Shown: one piece after another, positions 22,925-24,087 of the stretch
How the letters are laid out: every line of letters begins with the position of its first letter
Numbering within the stretch: position 1 is the first letter of the stretch
From: Candidatus Sabulitectum sp.
GTDB lineage: Bacteria > Fermentibacterota > Fermentibacteria > Fermentibacterales > JCC-6
Direction: 5' to 3'
Assembly: GCA_023136985.1 (NCBI GenBank)
Contig: JAGLQD010000216.1
Span: 1-24,087, forward strand
Length of the DNA stretch: 24,087 nt
The notes under the pieces: model-generated
Database searches by the model: none
What the model was told of the DNA's origin: nothing
The model's input: the letters and a program-made list of their open reading frames with translations, nothing else
Program-made: the position numbers and the translations under genes

Positions 22925-24087
22925 TACAGAGGGATATTTCCGTGTTTTTTAGCTGGAACATCCTGCCGTTTCGATTGAAGCATTTCAAGGCTTTTAATGA
23001 TGCGGAATCGTGTATTGGATGGAAGAATTACATCATCGATATAGCCTCGGTTGGCGGCATTGTAAGGATTAGCGAAGTTTTTACGATACTCATCAACAAG
23101 CTCAGCCTTCTTTGCAACAGGATCGGCTGCGGCTTTCAGCTCTTTGCGGAATATGATGTTAACAGCTCCATCAGGCCCCATTACTGCGATCTCTGCTGTG
23201 GGCCAGGCGAAGTTAATGTCTGCACCAAGGTGTTTGGATGCCATTACATCATAAGCACCACCGTATGCTTTTCGGGTAATTACTGTAACTTTAGGAACCG
23301 TGGCTTCAGCGTAAGCATAGAGCAGCTTTGCGCCGTTCCTTATGATCCCGCCGTATTCCTGCTTGGTTCCCGGCATGAATCCCGGAACATCAACCAGGGT
23401 TACTATGGAGATGTTAAAGGCATCACAGAAGCGAACAAATCTTGCGGCTTTAATGGATGCATCGTTGTCTAGAACACCTGCAAGATATGCAGGCTGGTTG
23501 GCAATGATACCCACAGACTTGCCGTTCATTCTGCCGAAACCAATAATGATGTTCTGTGCGAACATTCTTTGTACTTCAAGGAACTCACCGTGATCAAGGA
23601 TACCTTCGATGACCTTTCTCATGTCGTATGGTTTGTTCGGGTTGTCTGGAATAAAGGTATCAAGCCAGTTCTCTACTCTGTCTACAGGGTCGGTTGGAGG
23701 CATGGAGATAGGATCTTCCATGTTGTTCTGTGGAAGGTAGCTTATCAGTTTTCTGATAAGTTGAAGTGCTTCCTGTTCTGTTTTGCAAACCAGATGAGCA
23801 ACACCACTTCTGCCGCCATGAATTTTAGCCCCGCCAAGTTCTTCCTTGGTGACATCCTCGCCGGTAACGGCTTTTACAACTTCCGGTCCCGTTACAAACA
23901 TATAGCTGGTATCTTCTACCATTACGGTGAAATCAGTTATTGCAGGGCTGTAAACGGCGCCTCCGGCACAGGGTCCCAGAACCGCAGAGATCTGCGGGAT
24001 AACACCGGAATACATTACATTCTTTAGGAAAATATCTCCGTAACCTGCAAGACTTTCTATGCCTTCCTGGATTCTGGCACCACCTGA
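22924..24087 (-). CDS. mmdA: Methylmalonyl-CoA decarboxylase alpha (carboxyltransferase) subunit, 5' end outside window
   Basis: 388 codons are visible; the frame is open through the window edge, starting SGGARIQEGIESLAGYG, so roughly 120-130 N-terminal residues are missing. The carboxyltransferase signatures are clear: SGGARIQEG and GPCAGGAVYSPA (acyl-CoA-binding half), then VDVPGFMPGTKQEYGGIIRNGAKLLYA and RKAYGGAYDVM (carboxybiotin-binding half). It moves the carboxyl group of methylmalonyl-CoA to the biotin of MmdC in the cytoplasm. Propionyl-CoA carboxylase beta subunits are closely related, but the adjacent mmdD, mmdC and mmdB genes favour the decarboxylase. The ATG at 24015 is internal and not the start. 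Confidence 0.94.
   Translation of the reverse strand, partial: SGGARIQEGIESLAGYGDIFLKNVMYSGVIPQISAVLGPCAGGAVYSPAITDFTVMVEDTSYMFVTGPEVVKAVTGEDVTKEELGGAKIHGGRSGVAHLVCKTEQEALQLIRKLISYLPQNNMEDPISMPPTDPVDRVENWLDTFIPDNPNKPYDMRKVIEGILDHGEFLEVQRMFAQNIIIGFGRMNGKSVGIIANQPAYLAGVLDNDASIKAARFVRFCDAFNISIVTLVDVPGFMPGTKQEYGGIIRNGAKLLYAYAEATVPKVTVITRKAYGGAYDVMASKHLGADINFAWPTAEIAVMGPDGAVNIIFRKELKAAADPVAKKAELVDEYRKNFANPYNAANRGYIDDVILPSNTRFRIIKSLEMLQSKRQDVPAKKHGNIPL

Noticed and set aside
1..24087. CRISPR arrays, insertion sequences, prophage genes or replication origin
   Set aside because: I saw no regularly spaced repeats, transposase, integrase, phage protein or DnaA-box cluster on reading both strands.

Overview
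The window looks like chromosomal DNA of an anaerobic, fermentative Gram-negative-type bacterium. Pointers are a sodium-pumping methylmalonyl-CoA decarboxylase operon, a tungsten-type aldehyde:ferredoxin oxidoreductase with a polyferredoxin partner, exported [4Fe-4S] proteins, and two secreted proteins with Por/type IX secretion C-terminal sorting domains. This set fits the FCB/candidate-phylum area; I would guess Candidatus Fermentibacteria or a relative, but no marker gene here proves it. The genetic code looks standard, since TGA ends many genes. GTG and TTG starts are unusually common (at least nine genes).

Layout. 1-1248 (minus): two tandem exported ferredoxin-type proteins, one of them a lipoprotein. 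About 1450-3120 (plus): a secreted YCF48-like propeller protein abutting an endonuclease III-family glycosylase. 3125-3286: a long, nearly perfect stem-loop element of unknown function running into an N-terminally incomplete cupin gene. 3536-3627: tRNA-Ser(CGA). 3628-4251: largely empty apart from a doubtful small ORF. 4252-5697 (plus): a seven-repeat secreted propeller with a type IX tag. 5818-11572 (minus): a compact run reading murI, APH-like kinase, small membrane protein, HerA-like ATPase, M28 peptidase. 11698-11925: the decayed 5' end of a class III nucleotidyl cyclase gene. 11986-15918 (minus): polyferredoxin, AOR, GHMP kinase, small membrane protein, behind a plausible promoter and palindromic operator. 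16066-16737 (plus): YgjP-type metallopeptidase. 16787-18325 (minus): secreted M28 peptidase with a type IX tag. 18463-19089 (plus): a secreted protein gene interrupted by one in-frame TGA. 19073-24087 (minus): mmdA(partial)-mmdD-mmdC-mmdB followed with overlapping junctions by a sugar-nucleotide epimerase and a SpoU methyltransferase.

How it fits together: the AOR unit would pass electrons from aldehyde oxidation to ferredoxin in the cytoplasm. The Mmd complex would turn methylmalonyl-CoA decarboxylation into a sodium gradient. Secreted peptidase and propeller proteins would work at the surface. The most unusual items are the lipoprotein with a ferredoxin module apparently nested in a fibronectin-like domain, the structured element at 3125-3286, the cyclase remnant, and the TGA-interrupted secreted gene.
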